Shown: positions 9,132-17,245 of the stretch, piece after piece
Layout of the letters: each line of letters opens with the position of its first letter
How positions within the stretch are numbered: position 1 is the stretch's first letter
Assembly: GCF_009861525.1 (NCBI RefSeq)
Contig: NZ_WVHL01000005.1
Span: 2,294,001-2,358,000 of the forward strand
From: Pseudomonas sp. LD120
GTDB lineage: Bacteria > Pseudomonadota > Gammaproteobacteria > Pseudomonadales > Pseudomonadaceae
Reading direction: 5' to 3'
DNA: 64,000 nucleotides
The notes under the pieces: model-generated
What the model was told of the DNA's origin: nothing
Databases searched by the model: none
The model's input: the letters and a program-made list of their open reading frames with translations, nothing else
Program-made: the position numbers and the translations under genes

Positions 9132-9454
9132 TGCATCCCACGGCAGTGGAAAAGTGCCTCGGTCAGTGCATGCCGACCGGGGTCAAAGGGGTGTTGCAGT
9201 GGCGCAATGATACGCCTCTAGCTCTAGCGCAAGGGTGCGACCTTTGGTCGCGTTGGGAGAAATCAACTGATGGTGTAATGACTTGAATCAATTGACTTGC
9301 GGAGTATGGACCCTTTTGCGCGGTGCGCCGTTCAATTCTTCCTGGGGGCGAGCGGGCGTACGCTGCAGGTCTCGAAGTCGGCCACATTGTCGAAACGTTA
9401 CTGCTGGGTCGTCGGCAAGGGGGGCGCCGTCGAGCATCAGCCGGTGCAAGGCGC
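9132..9454 (-). promoter_or_regulatory. ccoG upstream region with RoxR/PrrA-like dyad and ANR-like site
   Basis: No coding sequence is supported here. Seen: TGCGAC-N5-GTCGCG at 9236-9252, fitting the GCGNC...GNCGC consensus of RegA/PrrA/RoxR response regulators, and ATGACTTGAATCAA at 9278-9291, which matches the ANR consensus at 8 of 10 positions. They are 25 bases apart and lie about 105-160 bases before ccoG. The same pairing recurs near 13111-13164. Function is inferred only. Confidence 0.5.
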
Positions 9455-9492
9455 AAACAAAACGGCCCCGCCAATGTTGATGGGCGGGGCCG
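9455..9492 (-). terminator. Rho-independent terminator of the first cco operon
   Basis: Ten-bp stem (9463-9472 with 9483-9492) and, on the minus strand, a T-rich tail TTTTGTTT just after it. It lies 27 bases past the ccoP stop, so it ends ccoNOQP-1 and separates it from ccoG. Confidence 0.9.
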
Positions 9493-9518
9493 TCGGGTGT
9501 AGCTCTCGGGCGTCGGTC

Positions 9519-10496
9519 TTACTCGGCGTCGGCCTGCTTGTCACCATGGGACAGGCTGTAGACGTAAGCCGCCAGCAGGTGAACCTTGTCGTTGCCTTGC
9601 AGTTGTTCCTGCGCAGGCATCACGCCTTGGCGGCCGTAACGAATGGTCTGCTGCAGTTGGGCAAAGCTCGAACCGTAGATGAACGCTCCTGGGTGAGTCA
9701 GGTTGGGCGCGCCCATGGCGGGGGTGCCTTTGCCTTCCGGACCGTGGCAGACCGCGCAGTTGGCGGCGAACAACTTCTGGCCATTGACCGGATCAGCCTT
9801 GACGCTTTCCGGCAGTTTGCGCCCATCGAGGTTGGTCAGCACATAGGCGGCAACGTCGCTGACGCCTTGTTCTTTAATCACGTCCAGCCAGGCCGGCATC
9901 ACTGCGTGGCGACCAGCCATGATGGTGGCCTTGATGGTTTCCGGCTCGCCGCCCCAGCGCCAGTCGGCGTCGGTCAGGTTAGGGAAGCCATAGGCGCCCT
10001 TGGCGTCGGAACCATGGCAGACCGAGCAGTTGGAGGCGAACAGGCGGCCACCCATTTTCAGGGCTTGTGGGTCCTTGGCGACTTCCTCGATAGGCATGGC
10101 AGCGTACTTGGCGAAAATCGGACCGAACTTGGCGTCCGACTTGGCCATTTCCTTTTCCCACTCGTGCACGCCGGTCCAGCCGGACTGGCCATTGGCGAAC
10201 GGGGTCTGCTTTTCGTTATCGAGGTAGTTGTAGCCGGGCAGAACGCCTTTCCAGTTGCCCAGGCCGGGGTACAGCACCAGGTAACCCAGGGCAAAGACGA
10301 TGGTGCCGACAAACAGCATGAACCACCATTGTGGCAGCGGGTTGTCGTACTCCTCGATCCCGTCGAAGGAGTGGCCGACCGTCTCGTCGGTCTGCTCGGC
10401 GCGCTGGCCCTTGCGGGTCGACAGCAGCAGCCAGGTCAGGGCGAAGATGGTACCCAGACTGAGGACTGTGACGTACAGACTCCAGAACGTAGTCAT
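9519..10496 (-). CDS. ccoP1: Cbb3 oxidase diheme subunit CcoP, copy 1
   Basis: Membrane-anchored diheme cytochrome c that passes electrons from cytochrome c to CcoO. Two N-terminal transmembrane helices (about 5-25 and 57-77), followed by two periplasmic cytochrome c domains with CSVCH (157-161) and CAVCH (247-251). Length is 325 aa. Compared with copy 2 it has about 14 extra residues between the second helix and the first heme domain (around residues 90-106). Its ATG overlaps the ccoQ stop as ATGA, so translation is coupled. Copy numbering follows P. aeruginosa gene order. Confidence 0.95.
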   Translation of the reverse strand: MTTFWSLYVTVLSLGTIFALTWLLLSTRKGQRAEQTDETVGHSFDGIEEYDNPLPQWWFMLFVGTIVFALGYLVLYPGLGNWKGVLPGYNYLDNEKQTPFANGQSGWTGVHEWEKEMAKSDAKFGPIFAKYAAMPIEEVAKDPQALKMGGRLFASNCSVCHGSDAKGAYGFPNLTDADWRWGGEPETIKATIMAGRHAVMPAWLDVIKEQGVSDVAAYVLTNLDGRKLPESVKADPVNGQKLFAANCAVCHGPEGKGTPAMGAPNLTHPGAFIYGSSFAQLQQTIRYGRQGVMPAQEQLQGNDKVHLLAAYVYSLSHGDKQADAE

Positions 10497-10678
10497 TCTT
10501 TGTTACTCCTAGAAGCTTGCTCGACGTGCTTGATGGCGTCGGGATCATCCGCGAACGGCAGCAAGGTTGCGTCTTCAAACTCGGACTTGCGCTTGGGGCT
10601 GAATACCCACAGCGCCAGACCGATGAAGGCCACCATCACAACGAGGGTGCCCAAGCCACGAATCATCCCGATATCCAT
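10493..10678 (-). CDS. ccoQ1: Cbb3 oxidase small subunit CcoQ, copy 1
   Basis: A 61-residue single-helix protein that stabilises the cbb3 complex. It starts MDIGMIRGLGTLVVMVAFIG, a membrane helix, then VFSPKRKSEFEDATLLPF, the conserved CcoQ motif. It sits between ccoO and ccoP with a 4-base overlap to ccoP and 5 bases after ccoO. Confidence 0.92.
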   Translation of the reverse strand: MDIGMIRGLGTLVVMVAFIGLALWVFSPKRKSEFEDATLLPFADDPDAIKHVEQASRSNKE

Positions 10679-10683
10679 CTAGA

Positions 10684-11292
10684 TCACCGTTTGCTTTTGA
10701 TGATGGTGCCCAGGCCTTGCAGATAGGCCACCAGCGCGTCCATTTCGGTTTTGCCCTTCACAGCATCCTTGGCGCCGGCGATGTCTTCGTCGGTGTAAGG
10801 AACGCCGAGCGTGCGCAAGACTTCCATTTTCTTCGCGGTGTCTTTGCCGTCGAGCTTGTTTTCTACGAGGAACGGATAAGCCGGCATCTTCGACTCGGGG
10901 ACCACGTTGCGCGGGTTGTACAAGTGCGCACGCTGCCAGTCATCGGAGTAACGACCGCCGACACGAGCCAGGTCCGGACCGGTACGCTTGGAGCCCCACA
11001 GGAAGGGGTGGTCCCAGACGCTTTCACCGGCTACCGAGTAGTGGCCGTAACGCTCGGTTTCGGCGCGGAACGGACGGATCATTTGCGAGTGGCAGCCGAC
11101 ACAGCCGTTGGCGATGTACACGTCGCGGCCTTCCAGTTCCAGCGCGGTGCGCGGCTTCATGCCTTCCACCGGCTTGTTGGTGACGTCCTGGAAGAACAGT
11201 GGAACGATCTGGGTCAGGCCGCCAATGCTGACGGCGATGACCATGAAGAAGGCCAGCAGGCCAATGTTCTTCTCGACTACTTCGTGCTTCAT
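10684..11292 (-). CDS. ccoO1: Cbb3 oxidase monoheme subunit CcoO, copy 1
   Basis: Membrane-anchored monoheme cytochrome c of the cbb3 complex, 202 aa. One N-terminal helix (about 10-34), then a periplasmic domain with heme motif CVGCH (Cys64, Cys67, His68). A later Met in ENKL-rich C-terminal half would serve as the other heme ligand by family knowledge. Its ATG shares one base with the ccoN stop (TGATG), a standard coupled junction. Confidence 0.96.
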   Translation of the reverse strand: MKHEVVEKNIGLLAFFMVIAVSIGGLTQIVPLFFQDVTNKPVEGMKPRTALELEGRDVYIANGCVGCHSQMIRPFRAETERYGHYSVAGESVWDHPFLWGSKRTGPDLARVGGRYSDDWQRAHLYNPRNVVPESKMPAYPFLVENKLDGKDTAKKMEVLRTLGVPYTDEDIAGAKDAVKGKTEMDALVAYLQGLGTIIKSKR

Positions 11293-12734
11293 CAGTGAGC
11301 TCCAACTACAGCGATCTGAGCGGCGGCTTCAGCTTCAGCCGGGTTCGAGGCGCGAACGGTGCGGAACACGTTGTACGCCATGATCAGCATGCCGGTGGCG
11401 AAGAACGCGCCGCCCAGAGCACGGACGATAAAGCCCGGGTGGCTGGCTTGCAGCGCTTCGACGAAGGAGTAGGTGAGGGTGCCGTCGTCGTTGATGGCGC
11501 GCCACATCAGGCCCTGGGTAATGCCGTTGACCCACATCGAGGCGATGTAGAGCACGGTACCGATGGTGGCCAGCCAGAAGTGGGTGTTGATCAGACCGGT
11601 GCTGTGCATCTGCTGACGGCCGAAGACTTTCGGGATCAGGTGATACAGGGCGCCGATGGAGATCATCGCGACCCAGCCCAGAGCGCCGGCGTGTACGTGG
11701 CCGATGGTCCAGTCGGTGTAGTGCGAGAGCGAGTTGACGGTCTTGATCGCCATCATCGGGCCTTCGAAGGTCGACATGCCGTAGAACGCCAGGGACACCA
11801 CCAGAAAGCGCAGGATTGGGTCGGTGCGCAGCTTATGCCAGGCGCCCGACAGGGTCATCATGCCGTTGATCATGCCGCCCCAGCTCGGAGCCAGCAGGAT
11901 GATCGACATGGCCATGCCCAACGATTGTGCCCAGTCCGGCAGCGCGGTGTAGTGCAGGTGGTGCGGACCGGCCCAGATGTACAGGGTGATCAACGCCCAG
12001 AAGTGCACGATGGACAGGCGATAGGAGTAGATCGGACGCTCGGCCTGTTTCGGAACGAAGTAGTACATCATCCCCAGAAAGCCAGTAGTCAGGAAGAAGC
12101 CCACCGCGTTGTGGCCGTACCACCATTGAATCATCGCGTCAGTCGCACCGGCGTAGGCCGAGTAGGACTTGAAGAAGCTGACCGGCAAGGACGCGTGGTT
12201 AACGATGTGCAGCATCGCGGTCACCACGATGAAGGCACCGTAGAACCAGTTGCCCACGTAGATGTGCTTGGTCTTGCGCTTGGTGATGGTGCCAAAGAAC
12301 ACCAGGCCATAGGTGACCCAGACGATCGCCAGCAGAATAGCCAGAGGCCATTCCAGTTCGGCGTATTCCTTGGTGGTGGTGTAACCCAGTGGCAGGGTCA
12401 CGATCGCGCCGACGATCACCGCTTGCCAACCCCAGAAGGTGAAGGCCGCGAGGCTGTCGGAAATCAGTCGCGTTTGGCAGGTTCGCTGCACGACGTAGTA
12501 AGAAGTGGCAAACAATGCACATCCACCGAAGGCGAAGATCACCAGGTTGGTGTGCAGCGGGCGCAGGCGTCCAAACGTCGTCCACGGCAGACCGAAGTTC
12601 AACTCCGGCCAGACCAGTTGCGAGGCGATGAAGACACCGAGCCCCATGCCAAGGATCCCCCAGACCACCGTCATGATGGCGAACTGGCGGACTACCTTAT
12701 AGTTATAAGCAGTCGGACTGATTGCTGTGCTCAT
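11292..12734 (-). CDS. ccoN1: Cbb3 oxidase catalytic subunit CcoN, copy 1
   Basis: Heme-copper oxidase subunit I of C type, the oxygen-reducing, proton-pumping subunit; 480 aa with about 12 membrane helices. Visible ligands: WYGHNAVGFF, the CuB pair and cross-linked Tyr region in YIWAGPHHLHY, and the heme pair HVH in WTIGHVHAGALGW. The ATG at 12734 gives MSTAISPTAYNYKVVRQF, which aligns with copy 2; the frame stays open upstream to 12917 but that part has no homology and no reason to be translated. The start lacks a strong Shine-Dalgarno. Only degenerate ANR-like sites lie upstream, so weaker oxygen control than copy 2 is expected. Confidence 0.96.
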   Translation of the reverse strand: MSTAISPTAYNYKVVRQFAIMTVVWGILGMGLGVFIASQLVWPELNFGLPWTTFGRLRPLHTNLVIFAFGGCALFATSYYVVQRTCQTRLISDSLAAFTFWGWQAVIVGAIVTLPLGYTTTKEYAELEWPLAILLAIVWVTYGLVFFGTITKRKTKHIYVGNWFYGAFIVVTAMLHIVNHASLPVSFFKSYSAYAGATDAMIQWWYGHNAVGFFLTTGFLGMMYYFVPKQAERPIYSYRLSIVHFWALITLYIWAGPHHLHYTALPDWAQSLGMAMSIILLAPSWGGMINGMMTLSGAWHKLRTDPILRFLVVSLAFYGMSTFEGPMMAIKTVNSLSHYTDWTIGHVHAGALGWVAMISIGALYHLIPKVFGRQQMHSTGLINTHFWLATIGTVLYIASMWVNGITQGLMWRAINDDGTLTYSFVEALQASHPGFIVRALGGAFFATGMLIMAYNVFRTVRASNPAEAEAAAQIAVVGAH

Positions 12735-13188
12735 TCTAAGGTTCCACGGTTTGGGTGTTTTATTAGGGATAAAAATCGGCCGCAAGTATGGAGAAAGCAG
12801 GGGGTCATTGCAACGCGCCATGACCTGGGTCAATGCGTTCCATGCCTGATTCTGCGGCCTTTCCCTATGCCGAGTAGGGATAAATATTGCCCTCGGACAA
12901 AATGCCGCAGCAGGCAAAAAACTCGGGGTGTCAGGTTAGTTGTAACCGGGTGTGTGGAAGCCTGTGGATCAACTGACAGGCGGTAGGTCAGCCGATAGCC
13001 GGTATAAACCAGCCTCTGCGGCCTCTGTCATCGAGCTACAGCTTGGAATCGCGCGGATACCTTTGGCCTGTGACCTGTCATTGCCAGTCCACTTCGGGGC
13101 AAGCTTAGTCCTGATTCAGATCAGTGCAAACGCGGCGGGGAGAGGGGTGCGACACTTGGTCGCAAAGAGGCAGGGGGGAAGTGTCAAG
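12735..13188 (-). promoter_or_regulatory. Region between the two cco operons; ccoN1 leader
   Basis: About 500 bases without a supported gene. Seen: ATGACCTGGGTCAA at 12820-12833 (7/10 to the ANR consensus, about 92 bases before ccoN1); a palindrome GGTTA-N4-TAACC at 12934-12947; CTGATTCAGATCAG at 13111-13124 (8/10 to ANR); and TGCGAC-N5-GTCGCA at 13148-13164, a perfect RegA/PrrA/RoxR-type dyad. The last two form the same pair as upstream of ccoG. Their distance from ccoN1 (about 380-430 bases) implies either a long leader or a distant promoter. Confidence 0.5.
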
Positions 13189-13222
13189 CGGCAAGCTGCA
13201 AGTGAAATCTCGCAGCTTGCCG
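13189..13222 (-). terminator. Hairpin after ccoP2
   Basis: An 11-bp perfect stem (13189-13199 with 13212-13222) begins 9 bases past the ccoP2 stop. No T-tract follows on the minus strand. Probably the 3' end of ccoNOQP-2 transcripts, with partial read-through into the downstream operon possible. Confidence 0.55.
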
Positions 13223-13230
13223 TTGATCCC

Positions 13231-14172
13231 TTACTTGTCGCTTTCAGCTTGTGGCTTGTTGCTGTGGGACAGGCTGTACACGTAGGCGGCCAGCAGTTGC
13301 ACCTTGTCATTGCCGAGCAGTTCGCTCTGCGCCGGCATATGGCCCTGGCGACCGTGGCGGATGGTCTGCTGCAGTTGCGCCAGGCTGGTGCCGTAGATGA
13401 AGCCGGCAGGCTGGGTCAGATCAGGTGCGCCCATGATCTGGGTGCCCTTGCCGTCGGCGCCGTGACAGGCCACGCAGGTGGTGCTGAATGCTTGCTGCCC
13501 GGCCACCAGGTCGGCGTCGCTGTCGGCTGGCAAAGGCAGGCCGGCCAGTTCGTGACGGACATAAGCCGCTACGTTCTTCACGCCTGCTTCCTTGAGCACT
13601 TCACCCCAGGCCGGCATGGCCGCCATGCGTCCACCCATGATGGTGGCCTTGATGGTGTCGGCACTGCCGCCCCACCGCCAGTTGTCGTCCGCCAGGTTGG
13701 GGAAGCCGAAGGCACCCTTGGCGTCAGAGCCGTGGCACACCGAGCAGTTGGACGCGAACAGGCGTCCGCCCATCTTCAGTGCTTGTGGGTCCTTGGCCAC
13801 TTCTTCCACGGGCATGGCCGCGAATTTGGCGAAGATCGGACCAAACTTCACGTCCGCCTTGGCCATTTCCTTTTCCCATTCCTTGGTCTGGGTCCAGCCG
13901 TCTTCATAGCCCGGCAGGATGCCTTTCCAGTTACCCAGGCCCGGGTAGAGGATCAGGTAACCCACGGAAAACACCAGGGTCCCGGCGAACAGCAGGAACC
14001 ACCATTGCGGCAGGGGGTTGTCGTACTCCTCGATGCCATCGAAGGCGTGGCCCATGGTCTGGTCGACACTGCCCTTGGTCTCGCCCTTGCGGGTGCCGAC
14101 CAGCAGCCAGGTCAGGCCGATCAGGCTGCCAATGGTCAGTACGCAGATCCACGTACTCCAGAAGGTGGTCAT
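13231..14172 (-). CDS. ccoP2: Cbb3 oxidase diheme subunit CcoP, copy 2
   Basis: Second copy of the diheme electron-entry subunit, 313 aa. Two N-terminal helices and heme motifs CSVCH (143-147) and CVACH (233-237). It is very like copy 1 in the first heme domain (SNCSVCHGSDAKGA in both), and more divergent in the second. It lacks the 14-residue linker insertion of copy 1. It overlaps ccoQ2 by 4 bases (ATGA). Confidence 0.95.
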   Translation of the reverse strand: MTTFWSTWICVLTIGSLIGLTWLLVGTRKGETKGSVDQTMGHAFDGIEEYDNPLPQWWFLLFAGTLVFSVGYLILYPGLGNWKGILPGYEDGWTQTKEWEKEMAKADVKFGPIFAKFAAMPVEEVAKDPQALKMGGRLFASNCSVCHGSDAKGAFGFPNLADDNWRWGGSADTIKATIMGGRMAAMPAWGEVLKEAGVKNVAAYVRHELAGLPLPADSDADLVAGQQAFSTTCVACHGADGKGTQIMGAPDLTQPAGFIYGTSLAQLQQTIRHGRQGHMPAQSELLGNDKVQLLAAYVYSLSHSNKPQAESDK

Positions 14173-14399
14173 GGCCGAATGCTCCTTGTTGCAGGCTCTT
14201 GAGGTTGAGCGTCATCAGTTGTTTTGCCGGCCGGTGCCGCGCCCGGCACCGGGTCGTCGGCGAAGGGCAGCAGGCGTGCCTGGGCAAACTCGGGATTGCG
14301 TTTTGAGTTGAACACCCAGATCGACAGGCCGACGAAGGCGATCATCACCACCAGGGTCCCGAGGCCGCGGATCATGCCGCTATCGAGTTCAAAACCCAT
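14169..14399 (-). CDS. ccoQ2: Cbb3 oxidase small subunit CcoQ, copy 2
   Basis: CcoQ homologue with the same helix and the VFNSKRNPEFAQARLLPF motif as copy 1, but 76 aa because of a longer Pro/Ala/Thr-rich tail (PVPGAAPAGKTTDDAQPQEP) that copy 1 lacks. Located 3 bases after ccoO2 and overlapping ccoP2 by 4 bases. Confidence 0.9.
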   Translation of the reverse strand: MGFELDSGMIRGLGTLVVMIAFVGLSIWVFNSKRNPEFAQARLLPFADDPVPGAAPAGKTTDDAQPQEPATRSIRP

Positions 14400-14402
14400 G
14401 GC

Positions 14403-15011
14403 TCACCTCTTGCTCTTGATCGCAGTGCCAAGCACTTGCAGGTAGGACACCAGGGCGTCCATCTCGGTCTTGCCCTTGAGCGTGGCGGTAGCGCCGGCGA
14501 TGTCATCGTCGGTGTAGGGCACGCCCAGGGTGCGCATGACCTTGAGCTTGGTTTCGGTGTGGCTGCTGTCTACCGGCGCGGTTACCAGCCAGGGGTAGGC
14601 CGGCATCTTCGACTCGGGCACGACGTTGCGCGGGTTGTACAAGTGCGCGCGGTGCCAGTCATCGGAGTAACGACCGCCCACCCGGGCCAGGTCCGGACCG
14701 GTACGCTTGGAGCCCCACAGGAAGGGGTGGTCCCAGACGCTTTCACCGGCCACCGAGTAGTGGCCATAGCGCTCGGTTTCAGCGCGGAACGGACGGATCA
14801 TCTGCGAGTGGCACTGTACGCAGCCTTCGCGGATGTAGATGTCGCGGCCTTCCAACTGCAGGGCGGTGTAGGGCTTCATGCCTTCCACCGGCTTGTTGGT
14901 GACGTCCTGGAAGAACAGCGGGACGATCTGGGTCAGACCGCCGATGCTCACCGCGAAGACCATCAGCAGCATCAGCAGGCCGACGTTTTTTTCAATCGTT
15001 TCGTGTTTCAT
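14403..15011 (-). CDS. ccoO2: Cbb3 oxidase monoheme subunit CcoO, copy 2
   Basis: 202-residue membrane-anchored cytochrome c; heme motif CVQCH (Cys64, Cys67, His68) and the same SQMIRPFRAETERYGHYS stretch as copy 1. The ATG at 15011 gives MKHETIEKNVG, aligned with copy 1 and preceded by AAGGAG; an in-frame upstream start at 15068 would overlap ccoN2 and is rejected. Confidence 0.96.
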   Translation of the reverse strand: MKHETIEKNVGLLMLLMVFAVSIGGLTQIVPLFFQDVTNKPVEGMKPYTALQLEGRDIYIREGCVQCHSQMIRPFRAETERYGHYSVAGESVWDHPFLWGSKRTGPDLARVGGRYSDDWHRAHLYNPRNVVPESKMPAYPWLVTAPVDSSHTETKLKVMRTLGVPYTDDDIAGATATLKGKTEMDALVSYLQVLGTAIKSKR

Positions 15012-15021
15012 GGCGGACTCC

Positions 15022-16446
15022 TTAGGCCATCTGCGCAGCGGCGTTGACTTCGGCTGGCACGGCGGCACGCACGGTGCGCCAGGTGTTGTAGGCCATCAGG
15101 AGCATGCCGCTGAGGAAGATCGCACCACCCACCAGCCGCACGATGAAGCCTGGGTGGCTGGCCACCAGGGTTTCGACGAAGGAGTAGGTGAGGGTGCCGT
15201 CTTCGTTGACTGCACGCCACATCAGGCCCTGGGCAATGCCGTTGACCCACATCGAGGCGATGTAGAGCACGGTGCCGATGGTGGCGAGCCAGAAGTGGGT
15301 GTTGATCAGGCCGATGCTGTACATCTGCTCGCGGCCGAAAACTTTCGGGATCAGGTGGTACAGGGCGCCGATGGAGATCATCGCGACCCAGCCCAGAGCG
15401 CCGGCGTGTACGTGGCCGATGGTCCAGTCGGTGTAGTGCGACAGGGCGTTGACGGTCTTGATCGCCATCATCGGACCTTCGAAGGTCGACATGCCGTAGA
15501 ACGCCAGGGACACCACCAAAAAGCGCAGGATCGGGTCGCTGCGCAGCTTATGCCAGGCGCCCGAGAGGGTCATCATGCCGTTGATCATGCCGCCCCAGCT
15601 TGGCGCCAGCAGAACCAGCGACATCACCATGCCCAGGGACTGCGCCCAGTCTGGCAGCGCGGTGTAGTGCAAGTGGTGCGGACCGGCCCAGATGTACAGG
15701 GTGATCAGTGCCCAGAAGTGCACGATGGACAAGCGATAGGAATACACCGGGCGCTCGGCCTGCTTGGGTACGAAGTAGTACATCATCCCCAGGAAGCCCG
15801 CGGTCAGGAAGAAGCCCACGGCGTTGTGGCCGTACCACCACTGCACCATCGCATCGGTCGCACCGGCATACACCGAGTAGGACTTGGTGAAACTGACCGG
15901 CAGTTCCAGGTTGTTGACGATGTGCAGGATGGCCACGGTGATGATGAAGGAGCCGAAGAACCAGTTACCCACATAGATGTGTTTGGTCTTGCGCTGCATC
16001 AGGGTGCCGAAGAACACGATGGCGTAGGCCACCCAGACAATGGTGATCAAGATGTCGATCGGCCATTCCAGTTCGGCGTATTCCTTGGAGCTGGTGTAGC
16101 CCAGTGGCAGGCTGATGGCCGCCAGCAGGATCACCAACTGCCAGCCCCAGAAGCAGAACGCGGCGATTTTCGGCGCGAACAGCGTGGTCTGACAGGTGCG
16201 CTGCACCGAGTAGAACGAGCTGGCAAACAGTGCACAGCCACCAAAGGCGAAGATCACCGCGTTGGTGTGCAACGGACGTAGACGGCCGAAGCTGGTCCAC
16301 GGTAGGTCGAAGTTGAGTTCGGGCCAGACCAACTGGGCAGCGAGAAAAACCCCGAGCCCCATGCCGACGATGCCCCACACCACCGTCATAATGGCGAATT
16401 GGCGGACCACCTTGTAGTTGTAGGCGGTACTGATAGAAGTGTTCAT
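15022..16446 (-). CDS. ccoN2: Cbb3 oxidase catalytic subunit CcoN, copy 2
   Basis: Second heme-copper oxidase subunit I, 474 aa, with the same ligand motifs as copy 1 (WYGHNAVGFF, YIWAGPHHLHY, WTIGHVHAGALGW). The two copies are near identical over the helices from about residue 150 onward and differ mostly in helices near the N-terminus and at the C-terminus. The ATG at 16446 (MNTSISTAYNYK) matches copy 1; the open frame continues upstream to 16851 but runs antisense to the hydrolase gene. A strong ANR box lies 131 bases upstream, so this is expected to be the low-oxygen induced enzyme, as in P. aeruginosa cco-2. Confidence 0.96.
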   Translation of the reverse strand: MNTSISTAYNYKVVRQFAIMTVVWGIVGMGLGVFLAAQLVWPELNFDLPWTSFGRLRPLHTNAVIFAFGGCALFASSFYSVQRTCQTTLFAPKIAAFCFWGWQLVILLAAISLPLGYTSSKEYAELEWPIDILITIVWVAYAIVFFGTLMQRKTKHIYVGNWFFGSFIITVAILHIVNNLELPVSFTKSYSVYAGATDAMVQWWYGHNAVGFFLTAGFLGMMYYFVPKQAERPVYSYRLSIVHFWALITLYIWAGPHHLHYTALPDWAQSLGMVMSLVLLAPSWGGMINGMMTLSGAWHKLRSDPILRFLVVSLAFYGMSTFEGPMMAIKTVNALSHYTDWTIGHVHAGALGWVAMISIGALYHLIPKVFGREQMYSIGLINTHFWLATIGTVLYIASMWVNGIAQGLMWRAVNEDGTLTYSFVETLVASHPGFIVRLVGGAIFLSGMLLMAYNTWRTVRAAVPAEVNAAAQMA

Positions 16447-16545
16447 GGTTCCCCATCCACGGTTCAGCAGAAGTGAAAGCGACTGCGCACGGCAAGGCGC
16501 GCTCACTTCGTCTGGAGTTATAGGCAGACTAAAAGCGAGGCAAGC

Positions 16546-17241
16546 ATGAGCAATGAGCACAAGGCCAGTATTGACGGGGATCAATGGGCGCAGTGCGTGC
16601 GGGAGCGGGGCTGGTTGTGGGAGGTCGCCGCGGTTGTCGACCCGTCGAAGGCCCCCACTCTGATCCTGGCCCACGGTGCCGGTGCGCCGATGGACAGTGG
16701 GTTCATGGACGACATCGCTGTACGCCTTGCCAGGCATGGGGTGAGCGTCTTGCGCTTCGAGTTTCCCTACATGGCCCAGCGGCGTCTGGACGGGGGCAAG
16801 CGCCCGCCCAACCCGGCACCCAAACTCCTGGAGTGCTGGCGTGAGGTGCATGCTCTGGTGCGACTTTATGTCACTGGGGTCTTGGCGGTAGGCGGCAAGT
16901 CCATGGGCGGACGCATGGCCAGTTTGCTGGTCGACGAGCTGGCGGCCGATGCCCTGGTGTGCCTAGGTTATCCCTTCTATGCCGCGGGCAAGCCGGAGAA
17001 GCCACGGGTGGCGCACCTGGCCGAGCTGACGACGCCGAGCCTGATTGTGCAGGGCGAGCGCGATGCCCTGGGCAATCGCCAGGCGGTGGAGGCCTACTCA
17101 CTGGCGCCGGGTATCGAGCTGTGTTGGCTAGCGGCCGCTGATCACGATCTCAAGCCGCTGAAGGCCTCGGGTTTCACTCATGCACAGCACCTGGAGTCTG
17201 CGGCGAGCAGGATTGCCGGTTTCCTGCAGGCGCTGAGCTGA
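16546..17241 (+). CDS. Alpha/beta-hydrolase of the KANL3/Tex30 type
   Basis: 231-residue cytoplasmic hydrolase fold protein. Seen: LILAHGAGAPMDSGFM with oxyanion-loop glycines, nucleophile elbow GGKSMGGRMAS with Ser between Lys and Met, PSLIVQGERDALG carrying the acid residue, and ADHDLKPLK carrying the His. This pattern is that of the KANL3/Tex30 alpha/beta-hydrolase-like group; substrate is unknown. ATG 16546 has GAGG 5 bases upstream. It is divergent from ccoN2, whose ANR box lies inside its first codons, so ANR may also affect it. Confidence 0.85.
   Translation: MSNEHKASIDGDQWAQCVRERGWLWEVAAVVDPSKAPTLILAHGAGAPMDSGFMDDIAVRLARHGVSVLRFEFPYMAQRRLDGGKRPPNPAPKLLECWREVHALVRLYVTGVLAVGGKSMGGRMASLLVDELAADALVCLGYPFYAAGKPEKPRVAHLAELTTPSLIVQGERDALGNRQAVEAYSLAPGIELCWLAAADHDLKPLKASGFTHAQHLESAASRIAGFLQALS
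16571..16584 (-). promoter_or_regulatory. ANR/FNR box for ccoN2, inside the divergent hydrolase gene
   Basis: TTGACGGGGATCAA matches TTGAT-N4-ATCAA at 9 of 10 positions. It is centred 131 bases before the ccoN2 ATG. A weak -10-like CATGCT on the minus strand (16543-16548) is 32 bases from the box centre, the same geometry as at hemN. The box covers codons 9-13 of the hydrolase reading on the plus strand. Confidence 0.8.
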
Positions 17242-17245
17242 TCCT

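Noticed and set aside
12820..12833. ANR box close to ccoN1
   Set aside because: Only 7 of 10 positions match and the -10 geometry is poor (39 bases to CATACT), so it is noted inside the regional entry but not called as a site.
11295..12986. Plus-strand open frame of 563 codons opposite ccoO/ccoN1
   Set aside because: It is the mirror of a high-GC gene: rich in His, Gln, Gly and Arg, with no domain, and ccoN1 on the other strand is unmistakable. The similar frame at 14878-16281 is the mirror of ccoN2.
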